From the NCBI RefSeq assembly GCF_018069625.1, contig NZ_CP072941.1, positions 2,728,001 through 2,792,000 on the forward strand: a stretch of 64,000 nucleotides of DNA. The letters are read 5' to 3'. The stretch is from Streptomyces yatensis (GTDB lineage: Bacteria; Actinomycetota; Actinomycetes; Streptomycetales; Streptomycetaceae). Numbering within the stretch: the first letter of the stretch is position 1; each line of letters starts with the position of its first letter. Shown here one piece after another: positions 7,542 through 15,633 of this stretch. The notes beneath the pieces are model-generated. The model worked only from the letters and a program-made list of their open reading frames with translations. It was not told where the DNA came from and did not search any database. The translations under genes and the position numbers were made by a program.

Positions 7542-8762
7542 TCAGGCCCGGCCGTGGGCGCGTTGTGCGCGGCGGGACAGGGAATCGACCACGACGGCGA
7601 GCAGCAGCACCCCGCCGGTGATCATGAACTGCACGGCGGTCTGGATGTCCATGAGCGCGACGCCCGAGGCGATCGACTGGATGACCAGCACGCCCAGCAG
7701 GGCGGACCAGGTGCTGCCGCGGCCGCCGAAGAGGCTGGTGCCGCCGATGACGGCCGCGGCGATGGCGTTCATCAGCAGGTCGGTGGAGACCGAGGTCTGG
7801 CTGACCGAGTTGATCCGGGAGGCCAGGAACAGCCCGCCGATGGCGGCCATCGTGCTCGACATCATGAACGCCGAGGTGCGCACCCAGACCACATTGACCC
7901 CGGCGCGGCGGGCCGCCTCGACCCCGCCGCCCAGCGCGAAGATCATCCGCCCGTAGGTCGTGCGGCGCAGGATGTAGTCGAGGATGACGAGGATGACCAG
8001 GAAGACCAGGAGGGCGAGCGGCAGGCCCTGGAACTGGTTGAGCACATACGCGGCGGCGAAGGCGATCACCGCGAGCAGCCCGGTGCGCAGGGCGATCTCG
8101 ACCGGGGAGCGGGAGGGCACTCCGGCGGCGCGACGGCGGGTGCCGTCCCGCCAGGCGGTCAGGAAGTACGCGGCCGTGCCGAGCGCCGCCAGGGCGTAGG
8201 CGGCGGCGACATCGGAGAAGTAGAAGTTGGTCAGCTTGGCGACCAGGCCCTGATCGTCGAGGTTGATGGTGCCGTAGGCGCCCATGATGGCCAGCATCAG
8301 GCCGTACCACCCCAGCAGTCCGGCGAGGGTGACCACGAACGCGGGGACGCCAACCACGGCGGTGAAGAAGCCGTGGACGAAGCCGACCGCCGTACCGCAG
8401 AGCGCGGCCAGGACGATGGCGGGTGGCTCGGGCATGCCGTAGTTGACGTTCAACACGGCGAACAGCGCGGAGGCCAGGCCGCTCACCGAACCCACCGACA
8501 GATCGATCTCGCCGATCAGCAGAACGAAGATCACGCCGACCGCGATCATGCCGGTGCCGACGATGTCCACGCTGAGGTTGGAGAGGTTGCGCGGGGAGAG
8601 GAAGTGCGGATTGAGGGTCTGGAAGATCAGCCAGATCGCGAGCAGTCCGAGCACGACCGGGACGGAGCCGAGCGCACCACCGCCCAGTTTGCGCCCGAAC
8701 GCGTCGGCGAAGCGTTCGGCACCGTGCGCGTTGGGTCCGCCGATCCCGCCGGGCACGCTCAC
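7542..8762 (-). CDS. Sugar ABC transporter permease (XylH/RbsC type)
   Basis: The protein has 406 residues with about ten hydrophobic segments. The IGEIDLSVGSVSGLA motif near residue 86 and GGTSLFGGRGS near 340 are hallmarks of the ribose/xylose-type BPD_transp_2 permease family. It forms the inner-membrane channel for a sugar imported by the neighbouring ATPase and binding protein. Its ATG overlaps the ATPase stop by four bases (8759-8762), so the two are translationally coupled. It is the last gene of the four-gene operon that begins with the SpoIIE phosphatase. The substrate is probably xylose or another monosaccharide; this is from family resemblance only. Confidence 0.93.
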   Translation of the reverse strand: MSVPGGIGGPNAHGAERFADAFGRKLGGGALGSVPVVLGLLAIWLIFQTLNPHFLSPRNLSNLSVDIVGTGMIAVGVIFVLLIGEIDLSVGSVSGLASALFAVLNVNYGMPEPPAIVLAALCGTAVGFVHGFFTAVVGVPAFVVTLAGLLGWYGLMLAIMGAYGTINLDDQGLVAKLTNFYFSDVAAAYALAALGTAAYFLTAWRDGTRRRAAGVPSRSPVEIALRTGLLAVIAFAAAYVLNQFQGLPLALLVFLVILVILDYILRRTTYGRMIFALGGGVEAARRAGVNVVWVRTSAFMMSSTMAAIGGLFLASRINSVSQTSVSTDLLMNAIAAAVIGGTSLFGGRGSTWSALLGVLVIQSIASGVALMDIQTAVQFMITGGVLLLAVVVDSLSRRAQRAHGRA

Positions 8763-9541
8763 AACTCCCCCTCCCGTGTCACACGCCGCGTCACCGCGTT
8801 GTCGGACGCGCCGGTGATGGAGGAGACGATCTGCTCCTGGGAGGTGGTGGTGACGTCGAAGAACCCGTTGTTGCGGCCGAGCCGCAGCACCGCGACCCAG
8901 TCCGCGACGGCCTTGACATCGCCCAGGTTGTGGCTGATCAGCAGCACCCCGAGCCCGCGTTCACGCAGCCGTTCCACCAGATCGAGGACCTGGGCGGTCT
9001 GCTCGATGCCGAGGGCGGCGGTGGGCTCGTCCAGCATGACCAGGCGCGGCTCGCCGAGCAGCGCCCGGGAGATGGCGACGGTCTGCCGCTGGCCTCCGGA
9101 GAGGGCGGCGACGGGCCTGCGCACATCGGGGATGCGGATGGCGAGGGTGGCCAGCAGATCGCGGGTACGGCGCTCCATCTCCACCTCGTTCAGGACGCCG
9201 ATCCGGCTGATCTCACGGCCGAGGAAGAGGTTGCCGACGACGTCGAGGTTGTCGCAGAGCGAGAGGTCCTGGTAGACGGTGGCGATCCCCAGATGCTGGG
9301 CGTCGTGCGGGCGGCCGATGTGGACGGGGCGGCCCCGCCATTCGAGGGCGCCCGTGTCGGCCGGTTCGACCCCCGCGATCACCTTGACCAGGGTGGACTT
9401 CCCCGCGCCGTTGTCACCCACCAGGGCGATGACCTCACCGGCGTGGATCTCCAGCTGGACATCCGTGAGCGCCTCGACCGCGCCGAAGCGCTTGAAGACG
9501 CCATGCAGCGCCAGCAGGGGCGGGGCCGACGGTTGGGGCAT
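8759..9541 (-). CDS. Sugar ABC transporter ATP-binding protein (XylG-like, single domain)
   Basis: The 260-residue ATPase has Walker A GDNGAGKST near residue 41, Q-loop YQDLSL, signature LSGGQRQ near 145, Walker B LVMLDEPTAAL and the H-loop ISHN. Many sugar importers of this family use a fused two-domain ATPase of about 500 residues; this one is a single domain that must dimerise, as seen in a common actinobacterial subgroup. It powers uptake through the permease encoded next. The start ATG is 12 bases after the stop of the binding-protein gene, with GGAG in the gap. Confidence 0.93.
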   Translation of the reverse strand: MPQPSAPPLLALHGVFKRFGAVEALTDVQLEIHAGEVIALVGDNGAGKSTLVKVIAGVEPADTGALEWRGRPVHIGRPHDAQHLGIATVYQDLSLCDNLDVVGNLFLGREISRIGVLNEVEMERRTRDLLATLAIRIPDVRRPVAALSGGQRQTVAISRALLGEPRLVMLDEPTAALGIEQTAQVLDLVERLRERGLGVLLISHNLGDVKAVADWVAVLRLGRNNGFFDVTTTSQEQIVSSITGASDNAVTRRVTREGEL

Positions 9542-9553
9542 CCGCTCCTCCCT

Positions 9554-10909
9554 TCATCGCGCGTCGTGCGATGAGCCGTTCCGGCCGATGAGCCCGGCCC
9601 TGCGGCAGTCATCCGCATACTTCTTGGTGCATATCTGATCGACGCGATACAGGCCGTCCTTGATGACGGTGCTCCTGATGTTGTGCACGGTCACGGCCAC
9701 CGGCGTGAGCAGCACCGCGGGGATGCCACGGGCCGTGGCGCTGTTGACCCGCTGCCTGGCGATCCCGTTGAGCGAGGTGCCGTGTCCCAGCGCGATGGCC
9801 ATCTCCGCGGCGGTGGACGCCTCGGGCTTGAACGGCTTGTAGACGGTCATGTACTGCTCGCCCTTGACGATCCGCTGAATGCCCGCGAGTTCGGCGTCCT
9901 GGCCGGTGACCGGGGGCAGCGGATGGATCCGGGCCGTCTTGAGGGCGGTGATGACGCCCGAGGCCAGGCCGTCGTTGGCGGCGAGGACGCCGTCGATGGC
10001 ATGGGGGCCCAGGGCGGCGATGGCGGCGGACATGTTGCGGTTGGCGTTCTCCGGCCGCCAGCCGACGGTCTCGTAGGACTTGACGATCTTGACCTTGCCC
10101 TGGAGGACGGACCGTGCGCCCTGCTCGAACCAGTCCGCGTTGGGGTCGGTCGACGAGCCGTTCATCATCACGACCTGGCGGTTCTTGGGGTCCGGGCCCA
10201 GCGCCTTCAGCAGCCCCTCGCCCTGGAGCCGGCCGACGCGTGCGCCGTCGAAGGAGACATAGCCGGAGATGGGCCCCTCCGCGAGACGGTCGTAGGCGAC
10301 CACCGGGACACCGGCGCGGCGAGCCTGGATCACGGAGTGGCGGACGGCCTTGGTGTCGACCGCGTCGAGGATGAGCACATCGACCCCGTTCGTGATCATG
10401 GCCTCGATCTGGTTGCGCTGGGAGACCGGATCGTGCTGGGCGCTGGAGTAGCTCACCGTGCAGCGCGGGCACAGCTGCTCGACCCGCTCCTGGATCAGGG
10501 GCTTGTCCATGCTCTCGAAACGGACGATCTCGTTCTCCGGGAGCAGCAGGCCGATCCGCAGCGGGCCCCGGTGTGGCCCGGTCGCGCCGACCGTCTGGCC
10601 GACCTGGGCCGCGTTGCCGCATGAGGCGAGGGACACGGCAAGGCCCAGGCCCGCGGTGACGGCGATGGCCGCGCGGAGGCGAGCGCGCGCCCGGGAGCGC
10701 GTCGGGGCGTCCGTCCGGGCACGCGTCGGGGCGTCCGTCCGGGCACGCGTCGGGGCGTCCGTCCGGGCACGCGTCGCAGCGTGCGTCCCCGGGCGCGTCG
10801 GAGCGTGTGTCCGGGGGCGCGTCGGAGCATACGTCCGGAAACGGGTCGCAGCGCGTGCCCGGAAGCGCGTCGCAGCGTGCGTCCAGGCGGTCGTACGGGA
10901 GCGGCTCAT
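9554..10909 (-). CDS. Sugar ABC transporter substrate-binding lipoprotein with repeat-expanded N-terminus
   Basis: The 451-residue protein contains a periplasmic-binding-protein fold: LRIGLLLPENEIVRF at the mature N-terminus, NGVDVLILDAVD, AGVPVVAYDRL, VLAANDGLASGVITAL, and PPVTGQDAELAGIQ, as in xylose-type binding proteins. A lipobox LASC places the lipidated Cys at residue 97. Before the hydrophobic core lies an unusual basic stretch of about 75 residues made of octapeptides like RARTDAPT, encoded by eight 24-bp repeats. ATG 10909 overlaps the SpoIIE stop (ATGA), which supports this start, but the signal would then have an abnormally long n-region. An unseen internal start nearer residue 72 is the alternative. 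Confidence 0.88.
   Translation of the reverse strand: MSRSRTTAWTHAATRFRARAATRFRTYAPTRPRTHAPTRPGTHAATRARTDAPTRARTDAPTRARTDAPTRSRARARLRAAIAVTAGLGLAVSLASCGNAAQVGQTVGATGPHRGPLRIGLLLPENEIVRFESMDKPLIQERVEQLCPRCTVSYSSAQHDPVSQRNQIEAMITNGVDVLILDAVDTKAVRHSVIQARRAGVPVVAYDRLAEGPISGYVSFDGARVGRLQGEGLLKALGPDPKNRQVVMMNGSSTDPNADWFEQGARSVLQGKVKIVKSYETVGWRPENANRNMSAAIAALGPHAIDGVLAANDGLASGVITALKTARIHPLPPVTGQDAELAGIQRIVKGEQYMTVYKPFKPEASTAAEMAIALGHGTSLNGIARQRVNSATARGIPAVLLTPVAVTVHNIRSTVIKDGLYRVDQICTKKYADDCRRAGLIGRNGSSHDAR
10699..10890 (-). repeat. Eight tandem 24-bp repeats inside the binding-protein gene
   Basis: Units begin at 10699, 10723, 10747, 10771, 10795, 10819, 10843 and 10867. The first three are near identical and the rest diverge. 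Each encodes eight residues with the consensus R-x-R-T-x-A-P-T, all in frame. The identical copies at one end suggest recent expansion. Confidence 0.9.
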
Positions 10910-13425
10910 CGCCTTGTCCTCCTCCCTCTCCTCCCCCTCGCCCCCTCCGTCCGCGGTACGTCGTCCGCGTCGGCCGGCCCTTCCGGCGGCTCCTCCGGGG
11001 GCCGCCCGCTCGGGGGCTCCTCCCGCGGTGACGACAGGGAGAGCTCGCCCCAGACCTGCTTGCCTCCGCTCAGCGGCACCGAGCCCCAGGTCTGCGACAT
11101 GGCCTCGATGAGCAGCAGCCCCCGCCCGCCGGTCGCCTCCCAGTCCACGGACGCCGGTTTGACGGGGGTGCGCGGCGAGAGGTCGTTGACCGCGATCCGC
11201 AGCCGGTCCGCGGTCAGCGTCAGATTCAGCCGCACCTCGCCCCGGGTGTGCACCAGGGCGTTGGTGACCAGCTCGGAGGTGACCAGCAGCGCCACGTCCA
11301 GCTCGTCCGTCAGGCCCCAGTTGCGCAGGGTGCGCGCGGTGAAGCGGCGGGCGTGCATCACGGCATCGGGCAGCCGCCACACCGTCCAGCTCGCCCGGGT
11401 GGGCCGCACCCGCATCCCGTCGAAGCGCAGCAACAGCAGCGCGACATCGTCGTCCCGACGGCTGTGTCCGCCGAGCAGCGCGTCCGCCACCCCTCCGGGG
11501 TCGGCCGGGTCGGCGCGGGCGAGCGCCTGGCGGGCCCGGCGCACCCCGTCGTCCAGGTCGAGCCGGGCGGACTCGACCAGGCCATCGGTGACCAGGGCGA
11601 GCAGGGTGCCGGAGGACAGCCCGGCGGCGGTCATCGGGAACTCGGCGTCCGCGAGCACGCCCAGCGGCGGGCCGCCCTCGACGTCGAGCTCCTCGGTGGT
11701 GCCGTCCGGGTGACGCAGCAGTGGCTGGATGTGCCCGGCGCGGACGAACCACGCCTCGCCCTCCTCCATGTCGAGGTCGGCATAGCAGCAGGTGGCGAAG
11801 AGGTCGGTCTCCATGCCGACGAGCAGGCGGTTGGCGTGCGCCACGACCACATCGGGCGGATGGCCCTCCACGGCGTAGGCCCGGATGGCGGTGCGCATCT
11901 GGCCCATGATGGTGGCGGCCGCGGCGCTGTGGCCCTGCACATCCCCGATGACCAGGGCCACATGGCCGTCGGCCAGCGGGATCACGTCGTACCAGTCGCC
12001 GCCCACCTCCAGGCCCATCGTCGCGGGCAGATAGCGGGTGACGGCCACCCCTCCGGGCAGCTCCGGCAGCTTCCGCGGGAGCAGGCTGCGCTGGAGCATG
12101 GTGGCCAGCTCGTGCTCGGCGTCCAGGGCGTGGGCGCGCACCAGGGCCTGCCCCACCAGACCGGCGGTCGCGGTCAGCAGCGAGCGCTCCTCCGGGCCGA
12201 ACTCATGCCGCCGCTCCCAGCCGATCAGGCACACCCCGACGATCCGGCCGTCCGCCGGGAGCGGGAGGACGGCGAGGCCGCCGGGGCCGATACCGGCGAG
12301 CCCGGGTTCCAGGGCGGAGCCCTCGGGCCAGATGCTGACCTGGCCCTCCCGCAGCGCCTCCGCCAGCGTGGGCAGGGCATGGCTCGGCGGCTCGGGCCAT
12401 TCGGACCGCCAGGCGGACCGCCACACCTCGGGCCAGGCGGCGGGCTCGGCGGGCGCCAGGACGGCGACCACCAACTGCTCGGCCTGGAGCTCGGCGACCG
12501 CGACCCGGCCCGCCCCGAGCGGATCGCGCAGCGCGCCGACCACCGCCCGGCCCACGTCCCGTACGGTCGTGGCCCCGGCCAGGGCGGCGGACAGCCGCTG
12601 CACCAGGGACACCTCGTCGGCGCGGGGCCGCAGATACGAGGTCTCCGCGACCACGCCGAGCATGCGCCGGGGGGTGCCGTCCGGCCCCGTCTCGACCTGG
12701 GCGCGCAGGCCCAGCCAGCGCAGCTCACCGTTGGGCCGGCGGATCCGGAACTCCAGCTGCGCGGTGCCGGAGGTCAGCACATCGGGCTCCAGGACCGACA
12801 TCAGGGCGGGCACGTCGTCCGGGACGGTGACCGACAGCAGGGTCTCCACCCGTCCGTCGAAGTCCTCCCCCGCGATGCCGAACAGATCGAGCACCTGGGT
12901 GTCGGCGGTCATCCGCCCGCTGCCGAGGTGCAGCACGAACGAGCCGACGCGCAGCCGGTCCAGGGTGGGGCCGGGGAGGTCGGGATGCGGCTGGGTGAGC
13001 GCCTCCGGCCCGGCCGCCTCGAGGCCGGCGGCCACGTGGTGGGCGTAGAGCTCGATGAAGCCCCGGCGGTCGGCGTCGATACCGGCGGGCGACTCGTCCA
13101 CGACCACCAGACACCCCAGCCCCTTGCCGTCCCCGCCGAGCGGCAGCACTCCCAGCGAGACGCCGGGCGTGGTGGGGGTTTCGGGGGTGGTGGGGCCGGT
13201 GGGGCCGTAGGCGGCGAGTTCGCTGGGGGTCAGCCACAGGGGGCGGCCGTCGCGGAAGGCGTCGGTGACGGGCGAGCGCCCGGACAGCCGGTAGCTTGCC
13301 GGCAGCGCGTACGACCGTCCGGCGCTGCGCACCGTCTCGGCCAACCGCAGCTCGGCACCTTCCGCGTCCAGCACATAGACAGCCACCACCGCGGTCCCCG
13401 TGAACGTCAGCACATGCCCGGTCAC
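10906..13425 (-). CDS. SpoIIE-family PP2C phosphatase with PAS, GAF and ATPase domains
   Basis: This is an 839-residue multidomain sensor. A GAF-like N-terminus (about 1-130) and a PAS fold (about 155-270, ending ETGPDGTPRRMLGVV) precede a second GAF (about 290-450). The PP2C domain runs about 465-685, with GGDWYDVIPL and the metal Asp in VIGDVQGHSAAAA. An HATPase_c domain (LLVTSELVTNALVHT, then GGRGLLLIEAMS) ends the protein before a Pro/Glu/Arg-rich tail. Such proteins reset anti-anti-sigma switches: the phosphatase dephosphorylates STAS proteins and the ATPase is an RsbW-like kinase. No STAS partner is adjacent. It heads an operon with a sugar transporter, coupled by a four-base overlap, which is uncommon. 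Confidence 0.9.
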   Translation of the reverse strand: MTGHVLTFTGTAVVAVYVLDAEGAELRLAETVRSAGRSYALPASYRLSGRSPVTDAFRDGRPLWLTPSELAAYGPTGPTTPETPTTPGVSLGVLPLGGDGKGLGCLVVVDESPAGIDADRRGFIELYAHHVAAGLEAAGPEALTQPHPDLPGPTLDRLRVGSFVLHLGSGRMTADTQVLDLFGIAGEDFDGRVETLLSVTVPDDVPALMSVLEPDVLTSGTAQLEFRIRRPNGELRWLGLRAQVETGPDGTPRRMLGVVAETSYLRPRADEVSLVQRLSAALAGATTVRDVGRAVVGALRDPLGAGRVAVAELQAEQLVVAVLAPAEPAAWPEVWRSAWRSEWPEPPSHALPTLAEALREGQVSIWPEGSALEPGLAGIGPGGLAVLPLPADGRIVGVCLIGWERRHEFGPEERSLLTATAGLVGQALVRAHALDAEHELATMLQRSLLPRKLPELPGGVAVTRYLPATMGLEVGGDWYDVIPLADGHVALVIGDVQGHSAAAATIMGQMRTAIRAYAVEGHPPDVVVAHANRLLVGMETDLFATCCYADLDMEEGEAWFVRAGHIQPLLRHPDGTTEELDVEGGPPLGVLADAEFPMTAAGLSSGTLLALVTDGLVESARLDLDDGVRRARQALARADPADPGGVADALLGGHSRRDDDVALLLLRFDGMRVRPTRASWTVWRLPDAVMHARRFTARTLRNWGLTDELDVALLVTSELVTNALVHTRGEVRLNLTLTADRLRIAVNDLSPRTPVKPASVDWEATGGRGLLLIEAMSQTWGSVPLSGGKQVWGELSLSSPREEPPSGRPPEEPPEGPADADDVPRTEGARGRRGRRTRR

Positions 13426-13680
13426 AGCACGCCTGCACCGCCTCCGTGCGCGGACCGCCGGTCTCGTGGGGCGTACCCGGGCCCTTGATCGGCCTTCGCG
13501 CGGCGACCGGTCACGACCACCGGCGGGGCCTTCGCTGCCGCGCCCCCTCGAAAGGGTTGGCGCCTCTCCTCAAAGCATGGCACAGCGGGCTGAACCCGGC
13601 CATCTCCCCTCGGATTCGGCGGTACGCCCCGGTGATCGGTGGCACTCGGCCGCGGTCGACGATGCGGGAGACTCGGCCGC

Positions 13681-14169
13681 ATGGTGGATCTGCACGTGGT
13701 CACGATGGACGACTGGCCGCTGTGGCGGGATGTCCGGCGGGCCGCGCTGGCCGAGGCGCCGCACGCCTTCAAGTCCCGGCTCGCCGACTGGCACCGCGGC
13801 GGCGAGGAGCGGTGGCGCGCCCGGCTGGAGATCCCGGGCGCCCACCACATCGTCGCCCTGCTGGACGGCCGGGCCGTGGGGATGGCGGGCGGCCTGCCCG
13901 GGGACGACGGGCCGCCGGAGTTGAGGTCCGTCTGGGTCAGCCCCGAGGCGCGCGGCCACGGCGTGGGCGACCGGCTGATCTCGGCGGTCGGGACCTGGGC
14001 CCTGCGGGCGGGCGCCACGGCGCTGCGGCTCGCGGTGTTCCCGGGCAACGCCCCGGCGATCGCCCTTTACGAGCGGCACGGTTTCGTCGCCACCCAGGAA
14101 GCGGGGGATCTCCTCGCCGACGGTGTGACCAGGGAGCTGGTCATGGTGAAGGCACTGCCGCGGAGTTGA
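13681..14169 (+). CDS. GNAT family N-acetyltransferase
   Basis: The 162-residue protein has the GNAT fold: LRSVWVSPEARGHGVGDRLI provides the acetyl-CoA pyrophosphate loop (RGHGVG), and FPGNAPAIALYERHGF is the typical late helix. It acetylates an unknown amine or protein N-terminus in the cytosol. The start ATG 13681 follows CGGCCGC without a strong ribosome site, but the product MVDLHVVTMDDWPLWRDVRR aligns well with family starts, so the longer frame beginning at 13639 is not favoured. It stands alone between a minus-strand operon and the secreted polysaccharide-related operon. Confidence 0.88.
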   Translation: MVDLHVVTMDDWPLWRDVRRAALAEAPHAFKSRLADWHRGGEERWRARLEIPGAHHIVALLDGRAVGMAGGLPGDDGPPELRSVWVSPEARGHGVGDRLISAVGTWALRAGATALRLAVFPGNAPAIALYERHGFVATQEAGDLLADGVTRELVMVKALPRS

Positions 14170-14242
14170 CCCCGCCGACCCACAGTCGTGAATTCCGTTC
14201 ATTGATATGGACACGCCATGATCCTTGTCCTACGTTGAGTCT

Positions 14243-14254
14243 TGGTCTAGACCA
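14243..14254. promoter_or_regulatory. Perfect DasR-responsive-element-like operator
   Basis: TGGTCTAGACCA is a perfect 12-bp palindrome equal to the core of the DasR-responsive element (dre) known from Streptomyces chitin and N-acetylglucosamine genes. It lies 42 bases upstream of ATG 14296, a position suited to blocking the promoter of the secreted three-gene operon. DasR is a GntR/HutC repressor released by amino-sugar phosphates. Confidence 0.75.
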
Positions 14255-14295
14255 TGATCCATCCAGGGAACGGAACAGACCGGAGGTGGGCCCAT

Positions 14296-15012
14296 ATGCC
14301 CGCGTTACGCACCACCAGGCGCGCCAGACGCTCCCCGCACACCAGGACGGCCATGGCCGTCGCGGCGCTCATGGGGATCCTGACGGCGGGGGTCGCGTCC
14401 GGAGGGACGGCCACGGCGAAGGAGGCCGCGGCGTCACCGACGGACGGATGGACGCAGACGTCGTTCACATACTCGATGCACAAGCCGTGGAATCTCGACC
14501 TGAGCGAGCGCTACCGCTACGACTCGGGCTCGAAGACCCACACGATGTGGGTGAATTCCACCGATGAGCCGCTCGAAGAGGGCAGCGGCACCGATCCGCG
14601 CACCGAAATGCGGTGGAAGCAGGAGTACACCTCGGGGCGGCATATGTGGGACGCCGATGTGTATGTGCCGTCCGGTACGAACGGCGCGGACATCATGCAG
14701 ATCCTGCGGGTCAAGCACCCGAGCGGAACACCGGCCACCGACATCATGTTCCGGGCGTCCAGCGAGAACGGCGGAACGCTCCGGCGCTATACGGACACCG
14801 TCATCAAGTCCGGTATCTACAACACGTGGTGGAACCTGAAGGTGGCCCATGACGCGGGCACCGGAAAGATCCAGGTCTACGCCGACGACAAGCTCGTGCT
14901 GACGGTCGACGACCGGGGCCCGGCGACCCGCCACTTCAAGAACGGCGTCTATCACCACGGCAACGGCCGGGCCGAGGCCCGGTTCCGCAACATCCGCTAT
15001 TGGGTCAAGTAG
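14296..15012 (+). CDS. Secreted concanavalin-fold protein, possible polysaccharide lyase
   Basis: GGAGG nine bases upstream fixes ATG 14296. The 238-residue product starts with a twin-arginine-rich n-region (TTRRARRS) and a hydrophobic core, with cleavage probable near GTATA-KEA. The mature part has features of jelly-roll polysaccharide lyases (PL7/PL20/heparinase I-like): a DPRTEMRW strand comparable to the RTELR of alginate and glucuronan lyases, HMWDADVYVPSG, MQILRVKHPSG and HFKNGVYHHGNGRAEARF near the end. I infer a secreted carbohydrate-binding or -cleaving protein; the exact family and substrate are unknown. The DasR-like operator suggests an amino-sugar-related role. It leads an operon with two further exported proteins. 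Confidence 0.7.
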   Translation: MPALRTTRRARRSPHTRTAMAVAALMGILTAGVASGGTATAKEAAASPTDGWTQTSFTYSMHKPWNLDLSERYRYDSGSKTHTMWVNSTDEPLEEGSGTDPRTEMRWKQEYTSGRHMWDADVYVPSGTNGADIMQILRVKHPSGTPATDIMFRASSENGGTLRRYTDTVIKSGIYNTWWNLKVAHDAGTGKIQVYADDKLVLTVDDRGPATRHFKNGVYHHGNGRAEARFRNIRYWVK

Positions 15013-15024
15013 AGGAGTCGGACG

Positions 15025-15633
15025 GTGTCCACCAAATACCGCGTCATTGCCGGGATCTCGGCCGCCTGCGGACTGCTGCTGGCGGCTTCGGGCGCCGCGC
15101 ACGCCGAGGTCGAACCGGGCGGCTGGTCGTCCGAGTCGCCGGGGTTCAAGGTGCAGGAGCGGGGGTGCGGGCAGGTCGACAACCTCACCTTCACCCTCAC
15201 CTGCTCCACCGCGAGCGGGGACCAGCGGGCCGAGCGGCGCTATGACACCTACAACGGGGGAACCCACCAGTTCGAGGGGTACTTCCGGGTCACCAGCATG
15301 GGCGGCACCCGGATCAGCCTGAAGCAGACGTTCAACGACACCGACGGCGACGCCGGTCCGTACTTCATGCTCGCGGTCGAGCGGGGCGGGCGGCTGTACG
15401 CCGTGCACGGCGGGGACACCCTGTCCAACGCCGGGACGGTCGGGGCCACCGTGCGCGTCAACACGGTGCACGACGTGGGCGAGGAGCACCGTACGTACAT
15501 CAACGGCTCGCTCAAGCACACCGTGGACAGCCCCGGCGGCAGCTTCTACGACAAGTTCGGGGCGTACCGCACCAGCAGCGGCAACGGCCCGGCCACCGTG
15601 GTGTGGAGCAACGTGAAGTTCTGGCGCAAGTGA
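15025..15633 (+). CDS. Secreted concanavalin-fold protein, paralogue-like partner
   Basis: GTG 15025 follows GAGGAG by seven bases and starts a signal peptide (VIAGISAACGLLLAAS, cleavage after GAAHA). The mature region of about 175 residues has AERRYDTYNGGTHQFEGYF, then TRISLKQTFN, AGPYFMLAVERGG and a final VVWSNVKFWRK that mirrors the IRYW ending of the upstream protein. I infer the same jelly-roll fold with distant relationship to its neighbour, perhaps PL7/PL20-like lyase or lectin. Two cysteines near the N-terminus (GCGQ, LTCS) could form a disulfide. The 12-base spacing to the upstream stop indicates one transcript. Confidence 0.65.
   Translation: MSTKYRVIAGISAACGLLLAASGAAHAEVEPGGWSSESPGFKVQERGCGQVDNLTFTLTCSTASGDQRAERRYDTYNGGTHQFEGYFRVTSMGGTRISLKQTFNDTDGDAGPYFMLAVERGGRLYAVHGGDTLSNAGTVGATVRVNTVHDVGEEHRTYINGSLKHTVDSPGGSFYDKFGAYRTSSGNGPATVVWSNVKFWRK

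Noticed and set aside
7458..9275. 605-codon plus-strand frame over the ABC transporter
   Set aside because: It is antisense to three-motif ATPase and permease genes and contains only Gly/Asp/Gln-rich shadow sequence.
10910..11752. Extension of the sugar-binding protein to 11752
   Set aside because: It would run backwards through the SpoIIE gene in another frame; ATG 10909 with the ATGA overlap is favoured.
11248..13488. 746-codon plus-strand frame over the SpoIIE gene
   Set aside because: Antisense shadow of a gene with PP2C and HATPase motifs; no family resemblance of its own.
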